Shown here one piece after another: positions 54,730 through 63,500 of a stretch of 64,000 bases of DNA. Source of the stretch: Clostridia bacterium (lineage in GTDB: Bacteria > Bacillota > Clostridia > Lachnospirales > Lachnospiraceae). The DNA lies in assembly GCA_029101305.1 (NCBI GenBank), contig JAQXQS010000002.1, positions 1 to 64,000 of the forward strand, written 5' to 3'. Under the pieces are notes generated by a model. That model was not told the origin of the DNA, did not search any database, and saw only the letters and a list, made by a program, of their open reading frames with translations. Each line of letters begins with the position of its first letter. The stretch's first letter is position 1. The position numbers and the translations under genes are program-made.

Positions 54730-55809
54730 ATGAAAGAAACATTGTCAAAGAAAGAGACGCCTATGATCATTGGCGCGGGTATTATCATAGGAATCATTGC
54801 GGTAGCACTGGTTTATTTTGGAAATCCTGCAAACATGGGATTTTGTATCGCATGCTTTCTGCGTGATACCACTGGTGCACTGGGATTTCATTCCGCAGCA
54901 GCGGTACAGTACATACGTCCTGAGATCGTGGGCCTGGTTCTTGGTTCCTGTATTCTGGCACTGGCAACCAGGGAATTTAAGCCAAGAGGCGGTTCAGCCC
55001 CTGTTACCCGTTTCGTGATCGGAATGTTCGTTATGATCGGATGCCTGATGTTTCTTGGATGTCCGTTCCGTATGATTCTGCGTCTTGCCGGTGGTGACTT
55101 TAACGCGATTTTTGGTCTGATCGGATTTATTGTGGGAATTCTTGCCGGCGTATTTTTCCTGAAAAAAGGTTACACACTGAAACGCTCTTACAAGATGCAG
55201 CCCATTGAAGGTGGTATTTTCCCAGTTGTGGAAATCGGAATTCTGGTGCTTCTTATCGCGGCACCTGCATTTATTCATTTTACAGAAGCAGACGGCGGCC
55301 CTGGTGCAAAACATGCGGCAATCGCCATTTCCCTGATCGCAGGTCTTCTGGTTGGAGCACTGGCTCAGAGGACCCGTCTTTGCATGGTTGGCGGTATCCG
55401 TGATGTGGTTCTGTTTGGCGAGTGGAAGCTTTTACTTGGATTTGTTGCGATTCTGGTAAGTGCACTGATCGGAAATATGATCCTTGGCTATTTCAATCCT
55501 GGATTTGCAGGTCAGCCGATCGCACATACGGATGGTCTGTGGAATGCACTTGGAATGGCTCTTGCCGGATTTGGCTGTGTACTTCTGGGTGGCTGCCCGC
55601 TTCGTCAGCTGGTACTGGCAGGAGAGGGAAACACTGATTCTGCGATCACGGTATTCGGTCTGATGGCTGGCGCTGCTGTAGCACATAACTTTGGACTGGC
55701 TTCTTCAGGAGAAGGTCCGACAGCAAATGGTAAGATTGCAGTTGTGATCGGTTTTGTGGTATTGATCGTGATTGCTACAGTCAATTCCATGCGTAAGAGC
55801 GAAGCGTGA
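54730..55809 (+). CDS. yedE: YedE-family (YeeE/YedE) putative selenium/sulfur transporter
   Basis: 359 residues with about ten membrane segments and three conserved Cys motifs: GFCIACFLRD (near residue 35), FLGCPFRMILRLAGGD (near 110) and LLGGCPLRQLVLAGEG (near 285). YeeE/YedE proteins carry thiosulfate; this longer YedE type is linked by context to selenium. AAGGAGGAAAG precedes the ATG at 54730. The TusA-like gene follows in 38 bases, then DUF3343, so one operon. The transported species is inferred. Confidence 0.87.
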   Translation: MKETLSKKETPMIIGAGIIIGIIAVALVYFGNPANMGFCIACFLRDTTGALGFHSAAAVQYIRPEIVGLVLGSCILALATREFKPRGGSAPVTRFVIGMFVMIGCLMFLGCPFRMILRLAGGDFNAIFGLIGFIVGILAGVFFLKKGYTLKRSYKMQPIEGGIFPVVEIGILVLLIAAPAFIHFTEADGGPGAKHAAIAISLIAGLLVGALAQRTRLCMVGGIRDVVLFGEWKLLLGFVAILVSALIGNMILGYFNPGFAGQPIAHTDGLWNALGMALAGFGCVLLGGCPLRQLVLAGEGNTDSAITVFGLMAGAAVAHNFGLASSGEGPTANGKIAVVIGFVVLIVIATVNSMRKSEA

Positions 55810-55847
55810 ATCTAAGTTGAGAAATTCCGTGAAAGGAGATTGAGTAT

Positions 55848-56054
55848 ATGAAAACAATAGATGCAAGAGGGCTTTCCTGCCCGGAACCTGTGATCCGCAC
55901 AAAAAATGCACTGGCATCCGGTGAAAAAGCATACACGATAATGGTAGATAATGTAACTGCAAAAGAAAACGTATCCCGTTTTGCAATCCACCAGGGTTAT
56001 CAGGTGTCTGTAAAAGAGGACGGGGAAGACTTTGTTCTTACCCTGGAAAAATAA
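55848..56054 (+). CDS. TusA/YedF-like sulfur (selenium) carrier
   Basis: 68 residues. The TusA motif GLSCPEPVIRTKNAL (residues 8-22) has the carrier Cys followed by PEP. It accepts a per-sulfide or selenide and passes it on. It is the N-terminal half of full YedF; the C-terminal part appears to be supplied by neighbouring genes. AAAGGAG precedes the ATG. Its stop overlaps the next start by one base (TAATG). Confidence 0.88.
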   Translation: MKTIDARGLSCPEPVIRTKNALASGEKAYTIMVDNVTAKENVSRFAIHQGYQVSVKEDGEDFVLTLEK

Positions 56055-56296
56055 TGGAAGAATATATTGCCACATTTTTTTTCCATTTTGGGGCCATGGC
56101 TTTTAAGAAAAAGTGTGACAAAGAAGGGTATCCGGCTGTGATCATGCCAGTGCCAAGGAATTTAAGCTCTTCCTGTGGAACCTGCGTAAAGTTTACAGGA
56201 ATGGCAGAAACCGCAGAAAACTGGCATTCGGATGAACTGGAGCAGCTGGCAAAAATACTTGGAAACGGAAGGTTTCAGGTTATATGGCATAGTTAG
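56054..56296 (+). CDS. DUF3343 putative Se/S carrier-like protein
   Basis: 80 residues. The family Cys pair is in RNLSSSCGTCVKF (near residue 41), after PVIMPVPR-type strand. DUF3343 proteins occur with YedE/YedF/selenium genes and are thought to carry Se or S on a Cys. It is translationally coupled to the TusA-like gene (one-base overlap). A hairpin terminator follows immediately. Confidence 0.82.
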   Translation: MEEYIATFFFHFGAMAFKKKCDKEGYPAVIMPVPRNLSSSCGTCVKFTGMAETAENWHSDELEQLAKILGNGRFQVIWHS

Positions 56297-56302
56297 AAAA
56301 GA

Positions 56303-56367
56303 AAGAGAACTAGTGATGGACTTTACTATCAGATTTTGGTATCAGTCCAGAGCAGTTCTCTTTTTTA
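56303..56367 (+). terminator. intrinsic terminator of the selenium operon
   Basis: The long stem AAGAGAACT…GGACT / AGTCC…AGTTCTCTT is followed by TTTTTT, ending 70 bases after the DUF3343 gene. Confidence 0.8.
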
Positions 56368-56453
56368 ATAATAAGTTCGGAAAGGTTTTGCATATCAAGG
56401 GAAAGTTTGATAGAATAATAAAAAGAAGAACGGAGCGAAGGGAGTGTGAGAAG

Positions 56454-58148
56454 ATGCAAGAGAAACTAAAAAAACTGCCAGTTGGAGAAGATAATTTTCG
56501 AAGAGTCAGACAGCGGAACTGTTATTATGTGGATAAGACAGGTTTGATAGAGAAAATTATAAATAATGGCGGAAGTGTTAATCTTTTTACCAGACCAAGA
56601 CGTTTCGGTAAGTCGTTAAATATGAGCATGCTCAGATATTTTTTCGAAATTGATTGTGATAAAAGTCTGTTCGATGGACTTTATATAAAAGAAAATACCG
56701 GGCTATGTGAAAAATATATGGGGAAATTTCCAGTTATTTTCATTAGTCTGAAAGGTGTTGAAGCCAGAACATATGAAGAAGCCAGGGATTTATTAATCAG
56801 ACTGGTCAACGAGGAAGCAAGACGCTTCCAATTTTTGCTTCAAAGTGAAAAGCTTACAGAAATTGACAAAAGACTGTTTGAAGACCTGATGAATCCGGAA
56901 ATGAAGGAATCTGTGCTTGTTTACAGTATCCGTGAGCTCACAGAGCTTTTGCGGAAGCAATATGGACGTGAAGTGATCGTTCTGATTGATGAATATGATG
57001 TTCCTCTGGCGAAGGCGAATGAACGTGGCTATTATGATGAGATGACAGATCTTATCCGTAATTTTTTTGGTAATGCATTAAAAACAAATGATAATCTGTA
57101 TTTTGCAGTTCTTACTGGATGCCTTCGTGTAGCAAAAGAAAGCATTTTTACCGGAATGAATAATTTTAAGGTATATCCGCTTACAGATGTGAACTTTGAT
57201 GAATATTTTGGATTTACGAATCAGGAAGTAAAAGCGCTTGTTGAATATTATGACCAGATGGAACATTACAACACGATTAAAGAGTGGTATGATGGTTACC
57301 AATTCGGAAATGTGGAAGTGTATTGTCCATGGGATGTAATATGCTATTGTGCAGATCATATAGAAAATCCTGAAAAAGAAGCAGAAAATTACTGGCTGAA
57401 TACCAGTGGAAATGAAATTATTAAGACATTTATTGAAGAAATAGGAAGTCGTCAGCAGCCTACCAAGATGGAATTAGAGAATCTGGTAAACGGAGGCACG
57501 GTCCAAAAAGAAATCTGCCAGGAATTGACGTATAAGGAATTGTATGCGTCGCCGGGAAATATCTGGAGTGCTTTATTGATGACTGGATATCTGACTAGTC
57601 GCGGAAAAGCAGAGGGAAAAAGGTATAATCTGGCAATTCCGAACCTGGAGATTCGGAATATCATAACGGATCATATTTTAGAATTATTTCAGGCAAATAT
57701 TGAACATGATGGGGAGACGCTTGGAAAATTCTGTACTGCTTTGGTAGAAGGAAAAGCGGGGGAGGTTGAAAAGCTTTTAACACAATATCTGAAGAAAACA
57801 ATAAGTGTGAGAGATACTTTTGCGAGAAATGCGTTAAAGGAAAATTTTTATCATGGAATTTTACTTGGAATCTTAGGCTTTAAAGAAGGCTGGTCAGTAA
57901 AATCAAATCAAGAGGCTGGGGAAGGCTTTAGCGATATTATGATAAGAATTGACGACGCAGATATCGGAATTGTGATTGAGGTAAAGTATGCCCAGGAAGA
58001 AAAGATGACCGAAGAATGCCAAAAAGCCCTGAAGCAGATTGAAAGCAGGCATTATGCAGAAGAATTAGAATATGAGGGAATTCATAGGATATTAAAATAT
58101 GGAATTACCTGTAACAAAAAATGTTGTAAAGTCCTTTTGAGTGAGTAG
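56454..58148 (+). CDS. AAA-ATPase-like / PD-(D/E)XK nuclease-like protein, second member
   Basis: 564 residues. LPVGEDNFRRVRQRNCYYVD, then KTGLIEKII, is the family opening; the ATG at 56454 fits it, while an in-frame run from 56232 is unsupported. Walker A-like RPRRFGKSLNMSML (near residue 48), Walker B-like VIVLIDEYDVPLAKA (near 180), and a C-terminal nuclease core GFSDIMIR…IVIEVKYA (near 490-515) are visible. It is a distant relative of the protein at 30776 and is also AT-rich. The role is unknown; a mobile or defence-related role has been suggested for such genes only by context. Confidence 0.85.
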   Translation: MQEKLKKLPVGEDNFRRVRQRNCYYVDKTGLIEKIINNGGSVNLFTRPRRFGKSLNMSMLRYFFEIDCDKSLFDGLYIKENTGLCEKYMGKFPVIFISLKGVEARTYEEARDLLIRLVNEEARRFQFLLQSEKLTEIDKRLFEDLMNPEMKESVLVYSIRELTELLRKQYGREVIVLIDEYDVPLAKANERGYYDEMTDLIRNFFGNALKTNDNLYFAVLTGCLRVAKESIFTGMNNFKVYPLTDVNFDEYFGFTNQEVKALVEYYDQMEHYNTIKEWYDGYQFGNVEVYCPWDVICYCADHIENPEKEAENYWLNTSGNEIIKTFIEEIGSRQQPTKMELENLVNGGTVQKEICQELTYKELYASPGNIWSALLMTGYLTSRGKAEGKRYNLAIPNLEIRNIITDHILELFQANIEHDGETLGKFCTALVEGKAGEVEKLLTQYLKKTISVRDTFARNALKENFYHGILLGILGFKEGWSVKSNQEAGEGFSDIMIRIDDADIGIVIEVKYAQEEKMTEECQKALKQIESRHYAEELEYEGIHRILKYGITCNKKCCKVLLSE

Positions 58149-58187
58149 AGGCTAGTCTGCCAAAGACAGACGGAAAGATGTGAAATT

Positions 58188-59285
58188 ATGAATGCACAGT
58201 ACACGGCAACGATTTTTCTTATATTATTTGCGCTGTTTATCATGATACTGGTGGTGCGCAATAACGAATTGCTTGGGGAGCAGAAGAAAGCGGAGTTTAT
58301 TGCTATTTTTGCGATGATCATGGTGTCTGCAGCGAGTGAGTGGTTCGGAAATTTTCTGGACGGTAAGTCAGAATCTTTGAGAATCCTGCATATCGCAATG
58401 AAATGTCTGGATCATTCAGTGGCGCCAGTCATTGCCATTATCTTTATGAATATTCTGTCAACCAGGGAAAAAGCAGAAAAACTGATACCAATCCTGGTAA
58501 TTCACGGGATTCTTGAGGCTGCGTCCGGATACTTTGGATTTATTTATTATATTGATGATAAAAATGTGTACTATCATGGACCTTATTACTGGATTTATAT
58601 TGCAGTTTACCTCTATTGCACCATTAATCTTCTCATAGAGGCTGCCAGATTCAGTAAAAAATATCAGAGTGCCAACCGGTTTATCCTGGAAATGGTATTC
58701 CTTTTCCTCGTTGCGGGGATGATCCTCAGACTGGCAAATTCAGAAATACATGTAGATTATCTCTGCGTGGCAATCGATGCAATCATTCTGTATATTTATT
58801 ATACAGAAATCGTGGAGAAGACAGACAGCATCACCAATCTTCTGAACAGACGCAGTTATGAAAGTTATCTGGAACATATGAATGTACCGGCAGTGATCCT
58901 TTATTTTGATGTTGATGATTTTAAAAGTATAAATGACAGATATGGTCATCATGTGGGGGATTTTTGTCTTCAGACAGTTGGAAAATGCCTGCAGGAGGTG
59001 TATGCGTCCTATGGACACTGTTACCGGATCGGCGGGGATGAGTTTTGTGTCCTTCTTGAGAAGAAGCTGAACTCTGTGGACGAATTGAATCAGAAATTGA
59101 AAGATAAGCTGGAGGAGCTTCGGAAGAACGATAAGCGGATTCCGTATGTGTCGATTGGTTATATTTTCTTTAATCCGGAGAAAACAGATGTGGAAAGTGC
59201 CATAAAAGAAGCGGATGCGCAGATGTACCGGGTGAAAAAGGCTGGAAAAGTAATGCGCAGGGAAAGGCGGGAGGCACATGTATAA
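58188..59285 (+). CDS. membrane-bound diguanylate cyclase
   Basis: 365 residues. The N-terminal 200 residues form six to seven membrane segments (7TM-like sensor), followed by a GGDEF domain with LYFDVDDFKSINDRYGHH and RIGGDEFCV. The usual inhibitory RxxD five residues before GGDEF is absent (YASYGHCY), so no product feedback is expected, unlike the protein at 28905. It makes cyclic di-GMP. There is no AGGAGG (GATGTGAAATT precedes the ATG). Its end overlaps the next start by eight bases. Confidence 0.9.
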   Translation: MNAQYTATIFLILFALFIMILVVRNNELLGEQKKAEFIAIFAMIMVSAASEWFGNFLDGKSESLRILHIAMKCLDHSVAPVIAIIFMNILSTREKAEKLIPILVIHGILEAASGYFGFIYYIDDKNVYYHGPYYWIYIAVYLYCTINLLIEAARFSKKYQSANRFILEMVFLFLVAGMILRLANSEIHVDYLCVAIDAIILYIYYTEIVEKTDSITNLLNRRSYESYLEHMNVPAVILYFDVDDFKSINDRYGHHVGDFCLQTVGKCLQEVYASYGHCYRIGGDEFCVLLEKKLNSVDELNQKLKDKLEELRKNDKRIPYVSIGYIFFNPEKTDVESAIKEADAQMYRVKKAGKVMRRERREAHV

Positions 59286-59928
59286 TCCGGAAAATAAAAC
59301 ATCAAATTATGATCAGGTGATTGAAAACTGGAGACAGAAATTCCTGGAAATGGATCAGGAGGAACTGATTCGTAAATTTCAGCTGGAAGCGGATGAAGAG
59401 TTCCTTTATGTTGTTTATTTTTCCAGAAAGCTCCGGATCAATCGGGAATCAGGGGAGATTACAGATGAAGGAAAGCGTCCTGGATTTGATACAGTGATGA
59501 ATATTTATAATACTTTTTATTATTCTTCCAATCATCCGGTGGCTTCCGGGAATCTGGTAGCTTTCCGTCAGGTAAAAAGAGTCTATCCTTTTGAGGCTGC
59601 ATATAGAAGAACCATTATTTCCAGATTACAGGATACTTTTTCGGGAAAGACGGATGCATTAAGAAAAGCCTGTGAGGCTCTTGGCGGAACTCCGCTTCCG
59701 CAGGGAGATGTGGGATATGTACTTCCGGTGTTTCCGTTTTTGAATATTGCAGTATTATTCTGGGATAAGGATGAGGAATTTGACGCCCAGGCGAACATGC
59801 TCTTTGATTCGGAAATTACAGAATTTATGCATGAAGAGAATGTGGTCTGTGTGGCAGCAGATGCAGTGTATTATCTGACGCGGGCAGCTGGGATTGTATT
59901 TACCACAGCAAAGTGCTACAATAAGTGA
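59278..59928 (+). CDS. DUF3786-domain protein
   Basis: 216 residues, cytosolic. The DUF3786 features are FSRKLRINRESGEI (near residue 50), a central helical part, and PLPQGDVGYVLPVFPFLNIAVLFWDKDEEF (DVGY near 143) before a C-terminal helix. The family is found in anaerobes, often near corrinoid or iron-sulfur proteins, with unknown function. It is translationally coupled to the GGDEF gene (eight-base overlap) and GGGAGG lies upstream. Confidence 0.8.
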   Translation: MYNPENKTSNYDQVIENWRQKFLEMDQEELIRKFQLEADEEFLYVVYFSRKLRINRESGEITDEGKRPGFDTVMNIYNTFYYSSNHPVASGNLVAFRQVKRVYPFEAAYRRTIISRLQDTFSGKTDALRKACEALGGTPLPQGDVGYVLPVFPFLNIAVLFWDKDEEFDAQANMLFDSEITEFMHEENVVCVAADAVYYLTRAAGIVFTTAKCYNK

Positions 59929-60038
59929 GCCTGGAAAGCATAGAGGTGTTTTTCGGGCTGTTTATATGAGCACACATAGAATTATGTAACGGCTCGGAAC
60001 AGTTATAAAATTACATAAGAAACCGGAGGGAATCTCTT

Positions 60039-60764
60039 ATGAAAAAAGAGAGTTTTAAACAGGGAATCACAGATGGAATCCCCATTGCCCTGGGGTATCT
60101 GGCGGTTTCCTTTACATTTGGTATGATGGCAGTGCAGGGCGGACTTACCATCTGGCAGGCAGTACTTATATCTCTGACCAATCTTACGTCAGCGGGGCAG
60201 TTTGCAGGTCTGGATATCATCATAGCAGGAGGTTCCCTGTGGGAGATGGCACTTACCCAGCTGATCATTAATCTGCGATACTGCCTGATGTCCTTTTCCC
60301 TTTCCCAGAAGCTGCGGAGGGATGAACCATGGGGACACCGGTATGGCGTGGCATTTGGTGTGACAGATGAGATATTCGGAGTCAGCGCCAGCAAGCCGGG
60401 GAAGGTCAGTGCTTTTTATAACTATGGCGTGATGAGCGTGGCAATTCCGGGCTGGACCATTGGCACCCTGCTTGGCGCGATTTCCGGAAGTCTGTTGCCT
60501 GATTTTATTATGAGTGCGCTGGGAGTGGCTATTTATGGAATGTTCCTGGCAGTAATCATTCCACCGTCCAAGAAAAACAGGGCAGTTCTTCTGGTGGTAC
60601 TTGGGGCGATGGCGGTAAGCGCTTTATTTGCCTGGGTTCCGGTTGTATCAAAGGTATCATCCGGGTTTGTGATCATTATTACAACCATTCTGGTGGCTGG
60701 ACTGGCAGCATGGCTTTGCCCGGTTGCAGATGAAAATGCCAAGGAGGAAGCACATGAAGCCTAA
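60039..60764 (+). CDS. azlC: AzlC-family branched-chain amino acid exporter subunit
   Basis: 241 residues with seven to eight membrane segments. FKQGITDGIPIALGYLAVSF (residues 5-24) and LINLRYCLMSFSLSQKL (near 83) are AzlC signatures. With the small AzlD subunit it exports leucine, isoleucine, valine or analogues. CCGGAGGG lies 9 bases before the ATG. A decayed end of the multi-hairpin repeat (GGCTCGGAACAGTTAT, 59991-60006) lies just upstream. The next gene overlaps its end by 11 bases. Confidence 0.9.
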   Translation: MKKESFKQGITDGIPIALGYLAVSFTFGMMAVQGGLTIWQAVLISLTNLTSAGQFAGLDIIIAGGSLWEMALTQLIINLRYCLMSFSLSQKLRRDEPWGHRYGVAFGVTDEIFGVSASKPGKVSAFYNYGVMSVAIPGWTIGTLLGAISGSLLPDFIMSALGVAIYGMFLAVIIPPSKKNRAVLLVVLGAMAVSALFAWVPVVSKVSSGFVIIITTILVAGLAAWLCPVADENAKEEAHEA

Positions 60765-61071
60765 TGTTTATATTTATATCCTGGTGATGACAGGAGTTAC
60801 TTATCTGATCCGTATGCTGCCGCTTGCACTGGCGAAGAAGGAAATTACCAATCCATTTATAAAATCGTTCCTGTTCTATGTTCCTTATGCCTGTCTGGCG
60901 GCGATGACGTTTCCGGCGATTTTGTCGGCAACGGCAAGTGTGATTTCTGCTGTGGTGGGCTTTGTAGTGGCGCTGATCGCTGCGTACAAAGAGAAGAGCC
61001 TTTTGACGGTGGCGTTGTTTGCCTGCGGGGCAGTGTTTATCGTAGAGAGAATTATGGCCTTTGCGGCGTAA
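60754..61071 (+). CDS. azlD: AzlD-family branched-chain amino acid exporter subunit
   Basis: 105 residues with four membrane helices and the AzlD opening VYIYILVMTGVTYLIRMLPL. It starts at the ATG at 60754 (AAGGAGG upstream), inside the azlC end. It forms the exporter with AzlC. A large bidirectional terminator follows. Confidence 0.9.
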   Translation: MKPNVYIYILVMTGVTYLIRMLPLALAKKEITNPFIKSFLFYVPYACLAAMTFPAILSATASVISAVVGFVVALIAAYKEKSLLTVALFACGAVFIVERIMAFAA

Positions 61072-61094
61072 GTACTATATAGTATAGTGCTTAT

Positions 61095-61167
61095 GCCCGC
61101 AAGGGCCTTTTTTATGCTATAGGAAATTCCGTTGGAATTCCCTATAACATAAAAAGCCCTGCCGGGC
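61095..61167. terminator. large bidirectional terminator palindrome
   Basis: About 73 bases fold on themselves: GCCCGCAAGGGC…TATAGG…AATTCC-GTT-GGAATTCCCTATA…GCCCT…GGGC, with T and A runs. It separates convergent azlD and the histidine kinase gene. Confidence 0.8.
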
Positions 61168-61188
61168 GGGATTCTTTCTTGAACTTTT

Positions 61189-62508
61189 TCATATACGCAG
61201 CATGATTTTTGCAGTAAAAATACCATTCTCATAGGTGAAGCTGCTATCTCCGCCATTTTTGGCAGCAATGTGACGGACGGACTGGATTCCGACGCCGTTT
61301 CCAGAACGTTTGGATGACTGAAAAATATGATTTTTCTCTTGTATTTTACCATCAAAAGTATTTTCTACCTGGATCAGGAGAAGGTGTTTGTGATGAAGAT
61401 AGACCTCTGCGTTAATTTTTTGCCTTGAAGGGAGGGTTCTCAAGCTGGCTTCGATAGCATTTTCCAGCAGATTGGAGAGAACCAGACACATGTCTATTTC
61501 ATCTGTGGAAACGTGTGCGGGCAGATCCACTTTGGCGTGGAATGGAATGTTTTCCCGTTTTGCAAGGGCTGCATAATGGCTGACTACGCTGTCTGCGGCC
61601 CGGTTTTCACAAAAATGCAGATTATAGTCTGGAATCTTGGTGTTCGCATTTGAAAGATATTCCTTTATTTCTTCCAGATTTCCTTTTTCAGCAAGAGAGG
61701 AGAGCTGCAAAAAGTGATGCCGGATGTCATGGCGGGCTTGCCGTGCTTCTTCTATAGCGTTGCAAAGGTTTTCGTATCGCGCCTGCTGAAGAAAAAGAAA
61801 TTGATTTTCCTGCTGAAGTCTTGCGTTTTTATTCAGGCTTTCTGCCATCATAAGAAACATGGCGTAAAAGAGAACCAGAATTACAAGAAGAACCAGGCTG
61901 ATCACAATGTATCCCTGCAAAATACGTCCGGTGTATAATGTGCCTTTATATCTGGGAACCATAAACAGATTTAATCCGATAAAGATGAGTGGCAATATCC
62001 AGAAAATGTACCAGGTCTGGGCAAAATTCTCGTCATCAATCATGGTGCGGACACAATGGGAAGCAGGATACCAGGCCGCAAGAACAAACAGCAGGCAGAT
62101 TACATTGTAAAAGACTGCGGCACTTGTGTGAAACCATATTTCTGTTTCTGAGAGTCCAAGTCTGGCAGCGGCAATGGCATTCACAGCCCGTGAAAGACTG
62201 TTTACACAGGCAAAGACGGCACATACAGCCAGAAAAATACTGGTAGATTTCCAGATAGAGATATTCAGGCTTTTGTGGTAGATTACCATGAGAAAGGGCA
62301 AGGTAAGAAAAAGCACTGGGCAGGTGGAAAGATCCAGCAAATAACAAAGCCCTCCTTCGAAAAGGCATACTGCTGTAAGAAGCGGCGTAAGCCATGCAGC
62401 CAGTTTAAGAGGCGGCTGTTTCAGGTATGTCTGTACAGGCAGGTATGCAAGAAATAAGCCGGAAACCATTGGAGTAAGTTCCAGCACCGGTCTTAATATC
62501 GTATTCAT
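61189..62508 (-). CDS. GHKL-family sensor histidine kinase
   Basis: 439 residues. Six to seven N-terminal membrane helices (1-225) are followed by a coiled stretch, the phospho-acceptor His in ARHDIRHHFLQLSSL (near 268), the N box LSNLLENAIEA (near 345) and the G box SGNGVGIQSVRHIAAKNGG (near 410). This is the AgrC/VirS-like class that pairs with LytTR regulators. I start it at the ATG at 62508, with AAAGGGG 9 bases upstream; a TTG at 62514 that overlaps the regulator's stop is closer but badly spaced. The signal is unknown; no agrB/agrD-type gene is in the window. Confidence 0.9.
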   Translation of the reverse strand: MNTILRPVLELTPMVSGLFLAYLPVQTYLKQPPLKLAAWLTPLLTAVCLFEGGLCYLLDLSTCPVLFLTLPFLMVIYHKSLNISIWKSTSIFLAVCAVFACVNSLSRAVNAIAAARLGLSETEIWFHTSAAVFYNVICLLFVLAAWYPASHCVRTMIDDENFAQTWYIFWILPLIFIGLNLFMVPRYKGTLYTGRILQGYIVISLVLLVILVLFYAMFLMMAESLNKNARLQQENQFLFLQQARYENLCNAIEEARQARHDIRHHFLQLSSLAEKGNLEEIKEYLSNANTKIPDYNLHFCENRAADSVVSHYAALAKRENIPFHAKVDLPAHVSTDEIDMCLVLSNLLENAIEASLRTLPSRQKINAEVYLHHKHLLLIQVENTFDGKIQEKNHIFQSSKRSGNGVGIQSVRHIAAKNGGDSSFTYENGIFTAKIMLRI

Positions 62509-62510
62509 GT

Positions 62511-63227
62511 TCAATGTCCCCTTTGAAATAGAAAATCCATAAAAGTCTGTCTTGCATTTTTGACCAGCTTCCGGCTGACCGAAATCCTGGTTTCATCATC
62601 CAGAATAAACAAGGTACCATCAAAGTCAACGGCATGTTCCAGGTTGATTACCACTCCTCTGCTACAAAGATAAAATCTTGAATCCATTTTTAAAGATGCA
62701 GTAAAATCTTCAAAGGACTGACGGGTGATCAATTCCCTGTCTGCGGTAGTGTGAATGTGGATCATATGAGAAAAATGCTCGGCATATACAAGATTCCGAA
62801 ATGGAACCTGGACATTGCTTCCGTTTACTTTTACATCTATGTATTTTCCAGAATCTGGTATCCGTGAGAGAATCTCATCTATCAGACTGGAGATTTCATT
62901 TTCGTGGTATGGCTTCACAAGGTAATGCATGGCCCGGACCTTGAAACCGTCCAGAGCATGATCCGTGGAGGTAGTAGTGAAAATCAAAAGGGCGTCGGAG
63001 TCAAATTTCCGGAGTGCCCGGGCTGTTTCAATTCCATTGGCACCGTTCATATAAATGTCCAGAAAAACAACCGTGAAAGGGCGCTCCTTTGCGGCCAGAA
63101 GAAAATCCTCTCCCGTTTCATATTCAAATAGATCTTCGTGGATTCCACGTCTGGAAAGCTGTTTTTCAAGTCTGTCCAGGAGCAGCTTCCGTTCTTCTTT
63201 TATATCATCGACAATTGCAATTCTCAT
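62511..63227 (-). CDS. LytTR-family response regulator
   Basis: 238 residues. The receiver has the acidic pair VDDIKEE, the phospho-Asp in VVFLDIYM (near 57) and the Lys in YLVKPYHE (near 103). The LytTR DNA-binding domain (about 132-235) includes YIDVKVNG and LCSRGVVINLEHAVDFD. It pairs with the kinase encoded immediately downstream. The start is the ATG at 63227 (AAAGGA upstream). A -10 TATACT lies upstream on this strand, and the leader contains the hairpin at 63259-63305. Confidence 0.92.
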   Translation of the reverse strand: MRIAIVDDIKEERKLLLDRLEKQLSRRGIHEDLFEYETGEDFLLAAKERPFTVVFLDIYMNGANGIETARALRKFDSDALLIFTTTSTDHALDGFKVRAMHYLVKPYHENEISSLIDEILSRIPDSGKYIDVKVNGSNVQVPFRNLVYAEHFSHMIHIHTTADRELITRQSFEDFTASLKMDSRFYLCSRGVVINLEHAVDFDGTLFILDDETRISVSRKLVKNARQTFMDFLFQRGH

Positions 63228-63258
63228 AATGTTTTCCTTTGTGATTTCCGAATGTGCC

Positions 63259-63305
63259 AAGGTCAAAAGCTTTATCGTGCAAGCATGAACTGCTTTCTGA
63301 CCTTT
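63259..63305 (-). repeat. leader hairpin with the repeat-family core
   Basis: AAGGTCAAAAGC / GCTTTCTGACCTT form a 12-bp stem with one mismatch. The loop carries CATGCTTGCACG on the minus strand, like the cores at 1783-1914 and 36129-36273. It lies in the untranslated leader of the response regulator gene. Confidence 0.5.
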
Positions 63306-63500
63306 TAACTCTGGTATCTTTTAATTGTAGTATACCATAAAAAAATCATGCCAGCTACGAATTACAGTTACCATTCGTGCTATTTTCCCACACTTCGTGA
63401 CAGAAGGCTTGAAAAGTTTTCTGGTTTATTTATAATGGGCTCAACAATAACAAAATGGAATGGTTCAGAGCCAAATGGTTTCGGGAAAAGGAGGGACCTT

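Noticed and set aside
53403..54797. Longer cysteine desulfurase starting at 54797
   Set aside because: The extra 77 residues are hydrophobic and unlike the family, and they would overlap the start of yedE; the ATG at 54566 begins exactly at the conserved N-terminus.
63348..63500. N-terminal extension of the receiver-like protein from an ATG at 63348
   Set aside because: This part contains a remnant of the repeat terminal arm and no ribosome binding site; the GTG at 63501 has a near-perfect one.
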